Source: Gnetum montanum
Taxonomy: Eukaryota; Streptophyta; Gnetopsida; Gnetales; Gnetaceae
Length of the DNA: 64,000 bases
Direction: 5' to 3'
Assembly (NCBI GenBank): GCA_015680685.1
Contig: MNCI01000003.1
Location: forward strand, 5,811-69,810
In this document: positions 1 through 11,269 of the stretch, one piece after another
How positions within the stretch are numbered: the first letter of the stretch is position 1
Layout: every line of letters begins with the position of its first letter
The notes under the pieces: generated by a model
Told to the model about the DNA's origin: nothing
Database searches by the model: none
What the model saw: the letters and a program-made list of their open reading frames with translations, nothing else
Translations under genes and position numbers: made by a program

Positions 1-65
1 GACTGGATCGTGCGTGCTACGCTCATTTCGTATGGTTGAGTGTAGGGGTACCTCGCCACTCATCA
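1..65 (+). mobile_element. 3' end of an Athila-type LTR, cut by the window edge
   Basis: This stretch is the reverse complement of the left end of the inverted LTR at 44,199-44,846 and also resembles the left end of the LTR at 46,685. It ends in CTCATCA, the terminal motif of several LTRs here (57,109-57,115; 13,305-13,311). The sequence from 66 on belongs to a different repeat whose other copy at 23,240 lacks this piece, so the LTR inserted into that repeat. The rest lies outside the window. Confidence 0.75.
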
Positions 66-545
66 CTTAGCATCCAAATATCCCCCCTTTCTCACTCCAC
101 AATAATGAACAAATTAGCAAATCCAAGGTTGTAGTAGAAAAGGAAGGTTTTATAGCATCAAGAGTGGCTTGGCACATGGATTGTGGTGTAGATCATCTTG
201 GCTTCAATGGGCTTTGAACTCTCGTACAAGTGGACCCCCCTTTTTTGCTCATCCAAGCATCATTTTTTGTACACATTTCTCTAACTTATTATTTATTATT
301 TTTTCAATAAAGTTTTAAGTTTTGAGTTTTGTGTTCAAAGATAAATTTATTATTTGTGAATTATTTGAATTTATTTATATTTTCATGTCTTACATCTCCC
401 AAGTCCCTGGTTGATCTGCCATATTGGCCAGGGCATCCAAAATCCCATTTTCATCACAAAGGCCTTGAGGGTTTGAGGTTGAGGAACTACTTGTCTCAAG
501 GATCCTTGGTTCTTGTTCCAAAAATTGAGGTTTTTGATCATAATA
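66..545 (+). mobile_element. Tat-like 5' LTR, 3' portion
   Basis: This is colinear with 23,240-23,730, sharing long blocks such as the segment around CTTGGCAC, an AATAAA-type signal near 305 and the block before GGATCCTT. The matching downstream copy is preceded by a polypurine tract and ~870 bp of U3-like sequence, so the pair reads as the two LTRs of one element with the 5' one truncated by the insertion ending at 65. The exact inner boundary is uncertain, because similarity fades between about 520 and 550. No primer binding site could be assigned with confidence. Confidence 0.6.
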
Positions 546-1746
546 GTTTTTCTTGGCACTAGAAGTAGGGCCTTCACCTAAATCCCTATAGCTAGATCTA
601 TTATTTTCATTACCATTTGCGAGATTTGCCTTCATTTTTTGTAGTCAAGACCTTTAAAAAATCAACTTTGGTCTTCCCCCCTCCCCTATGACTAAAACTG
701 CAATGTGGAAGTTGTAGGTGGTTGGGTTTTAATTTTTCATAGGCCCAAAGCTAGCATTGATATTTCTTTCCCCATTTTTTTATTGCCTCCAACTTCTAAA
801 AGTGGGTGGTTCAACTAATTTGTGAGTGGACCTCCCTCCACCCCCCTCCAATTTCTCCTTGCTAAGAAAATTAGCAACTTCTTGGAGCCAATTTTAGTGG
901 AAAAATACTAACTTTCAACCTTTGCCCATTTCCACAACACTGCCCCCCCCCCCCCCCCAACCCAACATCAATGTTGAGGTAGGAGGTGTGAGGTTTCCAT
1001 CATCTCACCCTCCCCCTCTTTCCCTCCTCTACCATACCTAGCATGGAAGCAGTTGGGAGGCCAACGTTACTAAAGTCTGAAGCTAGTTTCATAACTAGAT
1101 CTACTATTATTACAAGTTGAAATCCATTTTGGAAAACCAAAACTCCCAAGGAATCCAACTCTAGCATTCCCTCCCTCTTGTGGTAGAAACCTCAGCATGG
1201 AAGTTGCAAGTGGTTTAGGTGCTAGAATTTCACAACATTTGTTGTGAATTCCTAGAGAAACGTTAGCATGGAAGCATTAATAAAAATTTAATTTTTGTTA
1301 CCATAATATTTCTCAATAAACCAATGTTGATTTCCATACCAACCAAGCTGAATTTTCCTCATTTTTGGTGAAATTTGGAAACTTACCAAAATGATCTTTG
1401 GAAACTACCAAGTTTCCATTTTGGTTTTCAAAATTTTCTACTTCTCTCTAATGTTGTAATAGGAAGGTGAGAAATTTCCATTATCTCACCCCCCTTCTTT
1501 CCCCCTACCATACCCAACATAGAGGCACTTGGGAAGCCAACTAGAAGGAGGTTTAAAGCCAACATTACCAATATTCTATTTCTAGTAAAGGGGTAAACCC
1601 CCCTTAGCCCCACTTACTAATTATAGTAAGTATATCATTTTTTGCCATTTTCATTTTCTGTAGGAATTTTTGAATTCCATTCACTAGAATTTACTCAAAT
1701 ATTAACATTTATAGCTTATTCTTAAGCACTTATTAACACTATAACC
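546..1746 (+). other. Tat-like leader with an internal repeated block and poly-C run
   Basis: Non-coding sequence between the LTR and gag. A block at about 965-1,080 (pyrimidine-rich run, then an AGCATGGAAG-like motif and GGGAGGCCAAC) recurs in altered form at about 1,450-1,570. A run of 16 C lies at 943-958. The AGCATGGAAG motif is shared with the satellite at 11.3-16.8 kb and with the 3' LTR, tying these regions to one family. The short minus-strand ORFs here are low-complexity chance frames. Confidence 0.5.
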
Positions 1747-3813
1747 ATGCATTTTCAAAAATCCACCAAATTTCCCTTCACCTTCACTAGTAAAGATCAT
1801 AACCAACAAGTCATGATGGTGTATGATCCTAAAGATCCTATAGTCATTGATTGTAGGTGATCTTTAAGAGTTAGAGAAGAGAGTCCTAATTTTCTAGCCA
1901 TTACCAAAGATCACTATAACTTCATTTATGCCAAAATATAGGCAGACATGCTAGTTTCCCAAATTGAAGCCAAAGCCAAGATGGAATTTGAGCTCATACA
2001 TAATGGTGGAAAAGAATACATCCCTTCCCCATATGAAGAAATTCTTCTAAATGACATCTATTCTAGTGTCCTAGCCCAATTGATTGCCACAAAGGAGGAA
2101 GATGACCAGCCTACCTTTGGGGAACAACAAAAAGAAGAGGATGAATTCAAGGTAGAATCTAAGCTTAAAAATATCCTTGGATGGATGTTCAACCAAACAT
2201 CCCTCAATGTCACAGAAACTTCCCCTAATGCTTTTTTTTCTCCATGGGCATGGTGCCACCATCTTCCCTCCTCCACACCCTACTATAGTAGATCCCATGC
2301 CGGTTGTAGCAACACATCACACTCAGTCAATGCCACAAACAAAAAATCATAACATGTCAATGCCATTTGCAACATAGCCATGAAATACAAAGTCATCAAT
2401 GGTGGGTTTTACCATTACAAATTTGATAACTACTCACATGGGGTCGACCATGAGACCCCCCACAACACAAGGATCACACAAATGTTTGTTCCATTTGTGC
2501 CTCAAGTACTGGGACAAACATCTTTTTCTTTGTTTGGTCCACAAGCCACAACCATAGCGCAACCTTTTCCTTCTATCATGCAACCCATAGTGAGGCCACA
2601 AGCCTCACAACAAATACCACAACCTTATGTACAAACCTCACAATCTATGGGACCATCGCAAGGTTTGGATCAAACCTTCTAAATGATCCATGACCTAATA
2701 AAGGAATTGAATTGGCTTAAAGCCTCTACCACACAAACTGTCAAGATTATGGGCTTCTACCAGGATGATCCCATAGGTCCTATAGTCCCACCCTTGAGAC
2801 TTCCTCTTGGTGTCCCCATTCCACAATTTAGCAAATATAACAAAGAAGGTATTCCTAATGCTCACCTTATCAACTTTTGATCTAAATGTTTGCTCTTGTA
2901 GCCATGGCCTCATACCATCATGAGGATTTTCCTTATGTATTTGACTAGGAAGGCACTTGATTGGTATCATGCATTACCCAAAGGATCTATATCCTCTCTG
3001 GAAGATTTGGTAGCCCAATTTTTCAATAGCTTCAAGTATAACTTGAAGCCTAACACAACACTTGACCATGTCATGAAGGTCAAGTAAGGTTTCTTAGAAT
3101 TAGTACAAAAATTCATTTAGAAGTGAAATGGACTACTAAATGAAATAGTAGAGCCCATAGTCAAAGCCCACTTGTTAGCCATATTCAAGGGAGTAGTTAA
3201 TGACTTCATTAAGTCAAAACTTTGCTACCTTAATCCACGGTCTTCTAGCCATGCATTCTTGCAAACCAAAAACATAGAGGATGTTGCAGAGGCTAGCCAT
3301 GATTTGGACTATATATCATATAAAACCCAACATGCTCAAATAGACAAAGAAAAGATCAAATAAGGAAACACTACCATAGAAATTTTAGCCAAGAAAAACA
3401 AGACCATGAACCAAGGGCCAAAGGTCAACCTGCCCAAGGCCTCCACTAATGATCGAAGTAACCAACTGTCAACTTCTAGGATCGATACATCAACAACAAA
3501 AAAATGTAATTTTGAAAGGAAGGATAGGTACACTGAGTTTCCACTAAAACCATCCAAGTTTCTCAACCAACTATTAAAAAGTGGATGCATGCAACATAAA
3601 AAAATCACCAAAGCCACTTGAAAGAAACATGTGCAATTGTGTGAAATTGTCAAAGATCCCTCTTGGGCAACGAAAGATGATCCTCAATTTCCTAGATACT
3701 TTAAGCTAGACTGCTTCTACCATTATCATCAAATAGCCCATCATGATATAGACTTCTACTTTGCATTGAAGAATGAACTACCAAGGATGATAGATAGGGG
3801 AAATTGGTCTTAG
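1747..3813 (+). pseudogene. gag: Gag polyprotein of a Tat/Ogre-like Ty3/gypsy element, stop-riddled
   Basis: The open segments at 1,948, 2,380, 2,683, 3,172, 3,406 and 3,631 all lie in one reading frame. The region is thus a single ~689-codon gag broken by about ten stops but with no net frameshift. Gag would package element RNA into virus-like particles in the cytoplasm. The middle part carries the plant retrotransposon gag signature: a P-Q-F-S-K-Y-like start near 2,820, then an A-L-D-W-Y-H-A-L-P-K-G-S-I stretch near 2,955-2,990 followed by a Q-F-F-N-S-F-K helix. The C-terminal part has a Y-H-Y-H-Q-type motif near 3,720 followed by a K-N-E-L-P-R-M-I-D helix, as in Tat-like gags. The N-terminal third is Gln/Pro-rich. 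I chose the ATG at 1,747 because it opens this frame. Most stops are TAG or TAA where Gln is expected, or TGA. No protease follows. Confident on family, non-functional. Confidence 0.8.
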
Positions 3814-4331
3814 ATGCTTCTAATCTAGTTTGACCACATAACCAATCAATGCAGGTCTATAAAGACCTATTGAATGCTAATGATAGCTCTTATGTTATTT
3901 TAGCATTCAATATGGATGAAAATTAGAGACTTTCAAGAGAATTATTTGTGATCCTAGTACCCCTTTACAATTAGAGAGCTTCTTCAACTTCCCATATCTT
4001 AAGATCTCCCTTTATTGTGAGCCAATGCAATACACTATGGGATGAAATCCCTTTCAACAGCATAAGAAAATGGGATGGTGAGTACAAACTTATGTAGAGT
4101 AGGCCTTACTCACTTTCTAATCTTACAAAGATTAGGAAAATTATGCATAAGTGAAATTTAACTTAACCTTCCTATACCTATATGACCAAATGCAATGATA
4201 GCCAAATAACCTTATTCTTCTATTGCAATCTATTATATCTTTGTTATTTTATGCATGTAGCCATAAATTTATTTGTTACAACCTTTCTTTATTTTTACAA
4301 CATTAAAAAGCATCTCTTTCAGACAAAGACT
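3814..4331 (+). other. Post-gag remnant, nothing recognised
   Basis: About 500 bp after the gag stop without a sustained reading frame. Protease would be expected next in an intact element, but I see no D-S/T-G-type motif. Pol is absent here and appears only from 17.9 kb. Confidence 0.4.
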
Positions 4332-4622
4332 TGCTAAGGCCTAAAATTGGCACTCTAGCCCACTAAGGCCTAAAATTGGCACTATGGCCCTCTAAGGCCT
4401 AAAACTAGCACTATGGTTGACTAAGGCCTAAAATTGGCATTATAGCCCATTAAGGCCTAAAACTAGCACTATGGCCAACTAAGGCCTAAAACTAGCACTA
4501 TGGTCTGCTATGACCTTAAACTAGCATTCTCATTTTCCAAGACATTAAACTAGCACCCACATTTGCTAAGATGTTAAACTAGTATTATGGCTCACTATGG
4601 CCTTAAAATGGCAACATAGCCA
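4332..4622 (+). repeat. 29-bp minisatellite, about 10 units
   Basis: Units begin TAAGGCCTAAAA and continue with TTGGCAC or CTAGCAC and TATGGCC. The first six are well conserved at 29-bp spacing; later units decay to forms such as TATGACCTTAAACTAGCA. Shorter arrays of the same unit occur at 17,222-17,275 and 21,896-22,012, the latter directly after the integrase stop. The repeat therefore belongs to non-coding parts of this Tat-like family. Confidence 0.85.
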
Positions 4623-6549
4623 TAATCACAAAATATAACTTGTTCCTGTGATGGTGTAAAACTAGCACACTCTTTTATTACCATATCTCTCATAGCTTAG
4701 CGTAATACTGTATCAATTAGCCATTTGATTTTATAATAAAAAAATGTTAGCATAGCCATTTTCAACTTTTATAACATAGCTAGAATGGAACCAACATTTA
4801 AAAATTAAAATGTCCATAAATACAATGTGTAGTAATGCCAAAGAATAAAAATATGTAACATAGTCTTGGCTAACCATAGCCATTAACACAAAGACAAAAA
4901 CAAATAGCCAACAAGCTAAATTGAAGGAGGCTGTTGAGTAGCATCTGGAGGAGGTGATGGTGGGTTACTCCCACCCTCATCACTAGGGCCACTAATGTCT
5001 CTTGAGGTCAAAAATGCAACAACATATAGCTAGCTAGTAACTAATAGCCAAAATCATGATTCAAAACATATACTAAAGCATAAAATATATCAAACTTGTG
5101 GAGAGTTCAGCTCCATCACTTTTGAGGGTAGATGGGGAAGGGCTTCCTCCAAATGATGAAGGATCTGGTCCTTTGTCATGTCAACCCAGTGAACATCCCC
5201 AAGATCAATGTCAAAAGGAATGCTAGATCTATCTATAGGAGTCCAAGTAGGAGGCTCATGAGTAACATCAACTGTGGCAGTCTCACCCACAATGATAGTG
5301 ATCTAAAGAGTAGGGGATTACTCCACCTTGAGAGTGCTTTCAAAGAGTTGATAAGCACTCTCTGCTTGTATGCCCTAAATGAGTAGCTTTTATGTGTCAT
5401 TCAATTAACTCTTCTTTATGCCATTTTAGGTAAGCCCCACAATTGGCCTTGTACTAATGCTTTTAGGCCTTTTGTGTCTTGCCCCACTCTAGGACCCAAG
5501 CATAGTGATCCTTCCATTCTTGAATCTTTTGGAAGATGAGGTCCATCTACATATGTTCCTCCACTATCTCCCATAGGACCACTATTTTATCTTGAATGAC
5601 ATGCCAATAATGAGCCCATGTGATCTCCTTAGTTCGTAACTCCCTCAAGTTAGCCACTTGGGCTTCTAGAAAGGATTTACAGTCTCAGAGATTCCTAATC
5701 GTATCTTCCTACCTTTGAACCTTTTTCCCTCAAGGCCATAACTTCCTTCCATAGGGATTCATTGGACCTCTCTAGATTTCATGAAGCTTTTTCACATGAC
5801 ATTGCTAAATCAATGGTAGTGTCATACAACTTCACGAGTACATTAGACACATCAAAGGAAAATCTAGGGAAAGAGTCTACCTCCATGTCCAAATTGGAGT
5901 CCCACTCCACATATGGTACTGCAAAAAGCATAAAATGCAACTGTAAGACACAACCTCAAATAGCCATAATGCAAACAAAGCCTACAGTCAAAGTGCATAA
6001 AACAAGATCCTTACCTATTTCAAGTGTAACTTGATGTAGTCGATCATTGATGTCCTTAGCCATTCCACATAGGAACTCCACTTTGTCTAAAGTCTCTACC
6101 CATGGTTCATGAAAATCTGAGGGATGGAAGCTTGCACTGGTGGCTTAGGAACTACTATAAGCATAATAATCATCAAAAGGTTAGGATGACAACCAAACGT
6201 AACCAATGCAATATAACAAAAATAGTGAGGCATACGCATACTTGGCTCTTCTTCCTCCTCCTCTGGGATGATGATGGGAAATGTACCTAGTACCGCCTCA
6301 CCAAACAAGGCATCTAGATCATCTATACCAGCATCAGCAAGTCCTTCAAGCATAGGTTGCTTTAGGAGTGTCTCCTCTACAGGTATTTGTTCTGCTTTTG
6401 TAGTAGCTTGGGTTGCTATAACCTGACGCTTACCTATAACCACAACCATAACACATGGAAAATCAATTAACACATGAAACCATAAATTAACCACAAAAAT
6501 TTAAAACATGAAATAGCCAAAGTTAAACAAAGCATGCCTACAACTACTT

Positions 6550-7589
6550 GCTATGATGGCATAAGCTTAAAATTTAGCTTCTTCAGGGCAAGTTGATTTG
6601 ATGCAGGGGTGCCTCCATGGGCCTCTTAAGTTTCTCTCTGTTAGCCCCTTTAGCCTCCATGCATCATCATTTGGCCTCTTAAACACTAGCATGAAATGAT
6701 AGAGGCTTATCATCATCAGTACTCTTAGGAGACTCATACTACCTAACATCAACATTCTTAGGGGTGATGGTTAATGTCTCATCCACTCCCTTTGATGGGT
6801 TTTGGGCTTGCATTATTGGATAAATATGTTTTATCCAAGGCTTAGAAAGTTGGCTTGGGTCTTGGGAAACCCATCTCCCATTCCTATACACCACTAGAAA
6901 CTCCACAAACCTCTTTATATAACTTATGAAAAACGTAAAGTGCGTATGGATTTTCATAGATGTGTCAACATGGAGTCTAAGAATCTCCTCTTGAAGCCCA
7001 GTAGCCAAAGTAGTAGCCCAATCAAATTGGATGCCCTCCATCAAGACCTTCTTAAAGGTCCACCCCTATGCTAGGCTGATTATGTTCTTTTGTGATAGTA
7101 GTTTTGGGAAAGCATGAGACCTAAATAAAGGATATGATTCCTTTGCATCAAGGTTCATGAAGCTATCCATCAAAATTCTAGAGTGGCCCATGTTGGCATC
7201 AAGCCACTCTAGAACTTCCTCATGATGGCCTGATTCCCTCATTGTCTTGACCGGAACCTTACCCTCATTAATAAGGACCCTAAACAAGTCATGAAAGAGG
7301 CTAGCACCTATGTTAATGTTCACCTTAACACCTTAGATGATGATGCTAAAGAGACCAACCTTCTCATCAAAAGAGTCAATGACATAAAACATCTCTGTAG
7401 CAAGAATGAAAGGAATAGATGCTATAAATACATCACAAGCCTACACACTAGATGTTTTTTTGAACATATCTAGGTGCTTGTCCCTTTAGCCACTCCTACA
7501 CTAATGCCACGTGACCAAAATTTAGGATGAGGGTTTCTTCATGATGAGAACATGCAAGTGGTATAGTGACATAAGCTAAGGTAGAAGGT
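6550..7589 (-). pseudogene. Exon 5 of the antisense gene, the longest exon
   Basis: The exon begins after a TTCACAAG acceptor in phase with exon 4. It stays in one frame through the open stretches 7,323-7,066 and 7,044-6,739 and on to about 6,550. Stops are nearly all TAG or TAA at positions where Gln reads naturally, plus TGA. The encoded segment is mixed alpha-helical with W-L-D-A-N-M-G-H and E-G-I-Q-F-D-W-A motifs, with no catalytic signature I can name. A late segment is Pro/Ser/Asp-rich (P-K-S-T-D-D-D-K-P). Confidence 0.55.
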
Positions 7590-8053
7590 CTTGTGAAGAA
7601 ATAACCAAATGTTAGCATCCATATTAGCAATTTCAATGACTAAGAAAAGTAATAAAACACTTAACACCATAAAACATTATCAGCCATATGTTTACCTTTA
7701 CTTTTCTTCTATGGTGTAGAGGTTCTAGCTACAGTGGTCTAATCGGTGCTGTCAACATCTACCCACCAACTGTGTAGCATCTTATCATCCTTGCACTTCT
7801 TGTATAACATGTTGAACTTGGTGGTGTGTTCATAAAAGTACCCTCTTAACTATTGATACACAGTAGCTCTAATTTGGAGACTCTTGGTGAATTTGTCCAA
7901 AGTAGTTTGAGCCATTGCTAGGATTTGGTCATTAATGATCAAACCCTACCCATCGACCTTATACTTGCAAAAAGTAAAATCAAAGAAGTTAGGTAAAGAA
8001 GTCAAGCCAAGACCATATAAAACCATAAAAAACATTACAATAACTATGTTTAC

Positions 8054-8508
8054 CCTTGTAGATGATACACAATGCTAGGTAGGTTTTGGAATAGTGTGTG
8101 GGATTTATGTGCCACCATCAGAGTATTATTAGTATTATATTGACTATACTCTAGCATCATCCAAATATCCAATAGGTAGCATGGACTTACAACATCTGTG
8201 GACCCCCCCCCCCCCCCCCCACCATTTTAGGAACTGATTTATGAGTAATATACTTGGTAATCAGTCTTGATGCCCAAGGCAATAGGATCTCCACAACAAC
8301 CCTGGCTACATCCAAGGACAAGTGTAACCACAACATCACACTGAAGTTCTTGAGGAGCTAAGCAAGGAAGTTCCTTACCCAGGGTTGAAACCACAATGAG
8401 AGCTTCCAAAGAGGCATGTAATGTGGTGGAGTATTAGTTTTGGGATGACCAATTTAGCACAAAATGCCTACCAACTCCATTATAATGAGAATAGGCCTTA
8501 AGAAGACC
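8054..8508 (-). pseudogene. Exon 3 of the antisense gene, containing an 18-base G run
   Basis: The exon opens after a TTTTGTGCAG acceptor and reads in phase from exon 2 (which ends ATG before GTAAGT) for about 110 codons. One TAA falls where a Q codon is likely. Recognisable pieces include N-G-V-G-R-H-F-V-L-N-W and A-L-G-I-K-T-D-Y-Q-V-Y-Y. Reading then becomes ambiguous at a run of 18 C on the plus strand (8,203-8,220), which would encode poly-Gly and is a likely slippage or sequencing-length site. Beyond it an open frame continues to a GTAAAC donor. The function is not recognised. Confidence 0.55.
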
Positions 8509-8539
8509 CTGCACAAAATAAAGCAAAAATATTATGGCC

Positions 8540-9530
8540 AATTAGAATTCCTTAACATGTTTGGAAAACATCCTAGTTAGAGGTAAAATTATCCTTTGTA
8601 AAAGCTCTAAGGTGTTTATCTAATAAGCTTAAGGAATTTGACAAAAAGGCACTATTACGACCTTTCAAAACAAAAGCATTATGGCCTATTAGAGTTACTT
8701 ATCAAATTTAGACAAAACATGTAGTCGGAGGTGAAATTAACCTCTGTCAAAAGCTCTAAAGTGTCTTTTCTGAACAAGCCTAAGTAATTTCATTACAACC
8801 TTGCATAACCTTGCACTATGACCAACTGGAATTTATTTACAAATTTAGAGAAAACTTCTTAAGTCAAAGGTGAAATTATCTTTTATAAAAATCTCTTAGG
8901 TGTTTATCTAATAAGCTTATGAAATTCGACAAAAAGGCACTATTATAACCTTTCATAACAAAAACATTATGACCAATTAGAATTTCTTAACAAGTTTGGA
9001 GAACATCCTAGTTGGAGGTGAAATTAGCCTCTGTAAAAAGCTCTAAGGTGTTTATCTAATAAGCTTAAGGAATCCCATAAAAGGCACTATTATAACCTTT
9101 TAAAGAAAAAGCATTATGGCCTATTAAAGTTAGAAAATTTAGATAGAACATCCTAATCAGACATGAAATTAGCCTCTATAAAAAGCTCTAAGGTGTTTAT
9201 CTAATAATGTTAAGGAATCCCATAAAAAGACACTATTATAACCTTTCAAAGCAAAAGCATTATGGCCTATTAAAGTTACTTAGAAAATTTAGATAGAACA
9301 TCCTAGTCAGAGGTGAAATTAGCCTTTGTAAAAAGCTCTAAGGTGTTTTTTTGAATGAGCCTAAGTAATTTCATCACAACCTTGCATTATGACCAATTGG
9401 AGTTTCTTTACAAATTTAGAGAAAACTCCCTAAGTTAAAGGTGAAATTAGCTTATGTAAAAAGCTCTTAGGTGTTTATCTAAATTAGCTTGAGAAATTCC
9501 ATTAAGGCATTGATACCATATTTTATAGCC
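8540..9530 (+). repeat. ~150-bp tandem array, about 7 copies
   Basis: A core AAGCTCTAAGGTGTTTATC or a close variant recurs at about 8,599, 8,750, 8,898, 9,039, 9,180, 9,330 and 9,460, with spacing of roughly 130-150 bp. Associated blocks such as GGCACTATTATAACC and GCATTATGGCC accompany each copy. In the antisense gene model the array lies inside the large intron between exons 2 and 3. Confidence 0.8.
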
Positions 9531-10427
9531 TTTATAACCAAAAACATTATGGCCATAACTATGCCTTAGTCTAAATTATGCATAGATTTATAAAAAGCAC
9601 CTAAATTATGCATGAATTTGGACAAAAGCAAGCATAAGTTTAGAAAAAGAATCTAAATTATGAAAAGCATGCATAAATTTGGAAAAAATATCTAAAATAT
9701 GTAGAAATTTTGAAAAAACATGATAAACTTAGAGAATGCCATGAAGCCAATGACATGATCCATACAACCTTAGCAAAAATTTCATAAAAAATTCATTTTA
9801 TATCCAATCGGAGTAATTCTACCTCCATTGGAACACTGAAGAAAAATCCTATGTAGCCATGACTAGATAATAGCAAAAACCTTTGCTATTTTCTTATGAA
9901 AATTTTATAAATCTACATGAAATTACAAAAGACAAATAGCCTAACTATGAAACATTAGCAAAATAGTCATAACTTCCTCATTTCAAAGCAAAATTAAACA
10001 AGACAACAACCACTAGGAAGCTTAAACAAAGGGCTATAAAGTCATAACCTTTGATTTCACAAATATGTAGCCATTTTACCAAGAAAAAATACACAACTTG
10101 GCTTGCTTTTTTGCAATAGAACTTCAAAAATCCCAAAGCCTAAAGTTCATATAGCCATTAAAACAGTTGAAATAGCCAAACCATTAAAACCCATTTAAAT
10201 TCAAATCAAAATAATGAGGCAGGAGTTTCTTAAAATTTAATTTTAACAAATATTAAGGCCTAGATTTGAAAAAAATTGTCATACCCCAAGATTTTGAGAA
10301 AAAATCACAAAACATCAAGGCGTATTTTGAAAATCAAATTTACAAAAGATAAAGTAATAAAACAACCATAGATCTGCATGGGAGTAGCTAAAATAGGATG
10401 TGGGATTTTGTTAGAATTTTGACTTAC
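9531..10427. other. AT-rich spacer, intron of the antisense gene model
   Basis: No coding potential is apparent on either strand. Short repeated phrases (AAATTATGCATGAATTTGG and similar) occur near 9,570-9,720. It ends at an ACTTAC tract that is the complement of a GTAAGT donor at 10,427. Confidence 0.4.
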
Positions 10428-10653
10428 CATTTGAGTAGATCCGAAAAAAATGGCCCTAACACTTGGAAAGAAAAAACAAGAAAAATCACAAAAAGGCAAA
10501 GGCAGAAATAGGTAGAATTGCCTACCTTGGAGTGGTAATAGATGGGCCCTAGATGGAGATAGGCCTTGGAACCTTTCGTAACTCCCTCAAACACTTGTCC
10601 ATCCTCTAGATTGTGGTATTCTTTCTCTTTCCTCCTCTCTATTTTGGTGCCAT

Positions 10654-11269
10654 GGTAGGTTCAATGTTGAGAAAAAGGAAAATTGGGAGAAGATGAGAGT
10701 TCTACATTAGCTGCCTAGGAGATGGGAGGCTTCCATGCTAAAGATTGGTTGCAGCTACCATAAGAATCTCTACTAGAGATCTCCTCTAATGTGTTGTTGC
10801 TAAAGAATGATGATTATGACCAAAATTTACAAATTTTGACTTATAAAACTCACCTAAACCTAAACAAAACCCTAGTTACTAATTTAATGCACCATGACTA
10901 CAAGTGCACTAAAGAAAAAGGGGGAACGTTCAATTCACATTGGTTTTAAGGGGGGAAACAAATTTACTTTTCAAAATTTTAAATCTTTGCATTATGGGCC
11001 CCACCTTGTGCCTTCCCTTTTGGCCAAAATTTGCATCAACATTAAGGTTTTTTTTCTTGCCAATTTTGACACTTCAAACATTATGGGAACCTTGATTTCA
11101 TACATCCATGCAAGGAATGCCATACCCAGCATGGAAACATGCCCATTATCCTATGAATTCATTAGCATTAACATATCTTTTTATTTTTAGTAACCCATAT
11201 TTACCTTTTTCAATCTCAAATTTCCAAATTTAGATAAAACATGAAAATGGATAAGTACCATGGACTTCC
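10654..11269. other. Upstream region of the antisense gene, no recognised gene
   Basis: On the minus strand this is the 5' side of the putative start codon at 10,653. It contains one copy of the GCTTCCATGC motif near 10,728. The 98-codon plus-strand frame at 10,894-11,190 lacks family features and has skewed low-complexity composition, so I treat it as chance. No clear TATA box can be assigned. Confidence 0.3.

Larger units (their letters stand above)
4916..10653 (-). pseudogene. Multi-exon gene on the strand opposite to the Tat-like element (decayed)
   Basis: Inferred model, reading leftwards: exon 1 10,653-10,526; exon 2 10,461-10,428; exon 3 8,508-8,054; exon 4 7,963-7,696; exon 5 7,589 to ~6,550; exon 6 6,433-6,242; exon 7 6,154-6,015; exon 8 5,918 to ~5,096; a possible Pro-rich last exon ~5,000-4,916. 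The start lies in ACCATGGC context and the N-terminus is basic (M-A-P-K-x-R-G-G-K-R-K-N). Donors include GTAGGC, GTAAGT, GTAAAC and GTAAGG; acceptors include TTTCCAAG, TTTGTGCAG, TTCACAAG and TTTTTGCAG. Phases agree across exons 1-2, 2-3, 4-5 and 7-8. In-frame stops in exons 3-5 are mostly TAG or TAA where Gln would fit. Exon 6 ends in a run of six Glu. Exon 8 is heptad-like, Leu/Glu/Lys-rich and probably coiled coil. I recognise no family. It could be an additional antisense ORF carried by the element, as known for some Tat elements, or a captured host gene. Confidence 0.6.

Noticed and set aside
383-635. Two overlapping minus-strand ORFs near the left edge
   Set aside because: They lie in LTR sequence that is also present, without an equivalent frame, at 23,600-23,730.
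2058-2298. Minus-strand ORFs opposite gag
   Set aside because: Shadows of the conserved gag frame on the plus strand.
4332-4622. CRISPR-like array
   Set aside because: Units are contiguous 29-mers without unique spacers, in plant retrotransposon sequence.
8203-8220. Poly-C run as telomeric or G-quadruplex element
   Set aside because: It is a simple homopolymer inside an exon of the antisense gene model; likely slippage.
10894-11190. 98-codon plus ORF
   Set aside because: No family motif, skewed composition, upstream region of another model; no support from a second copy.
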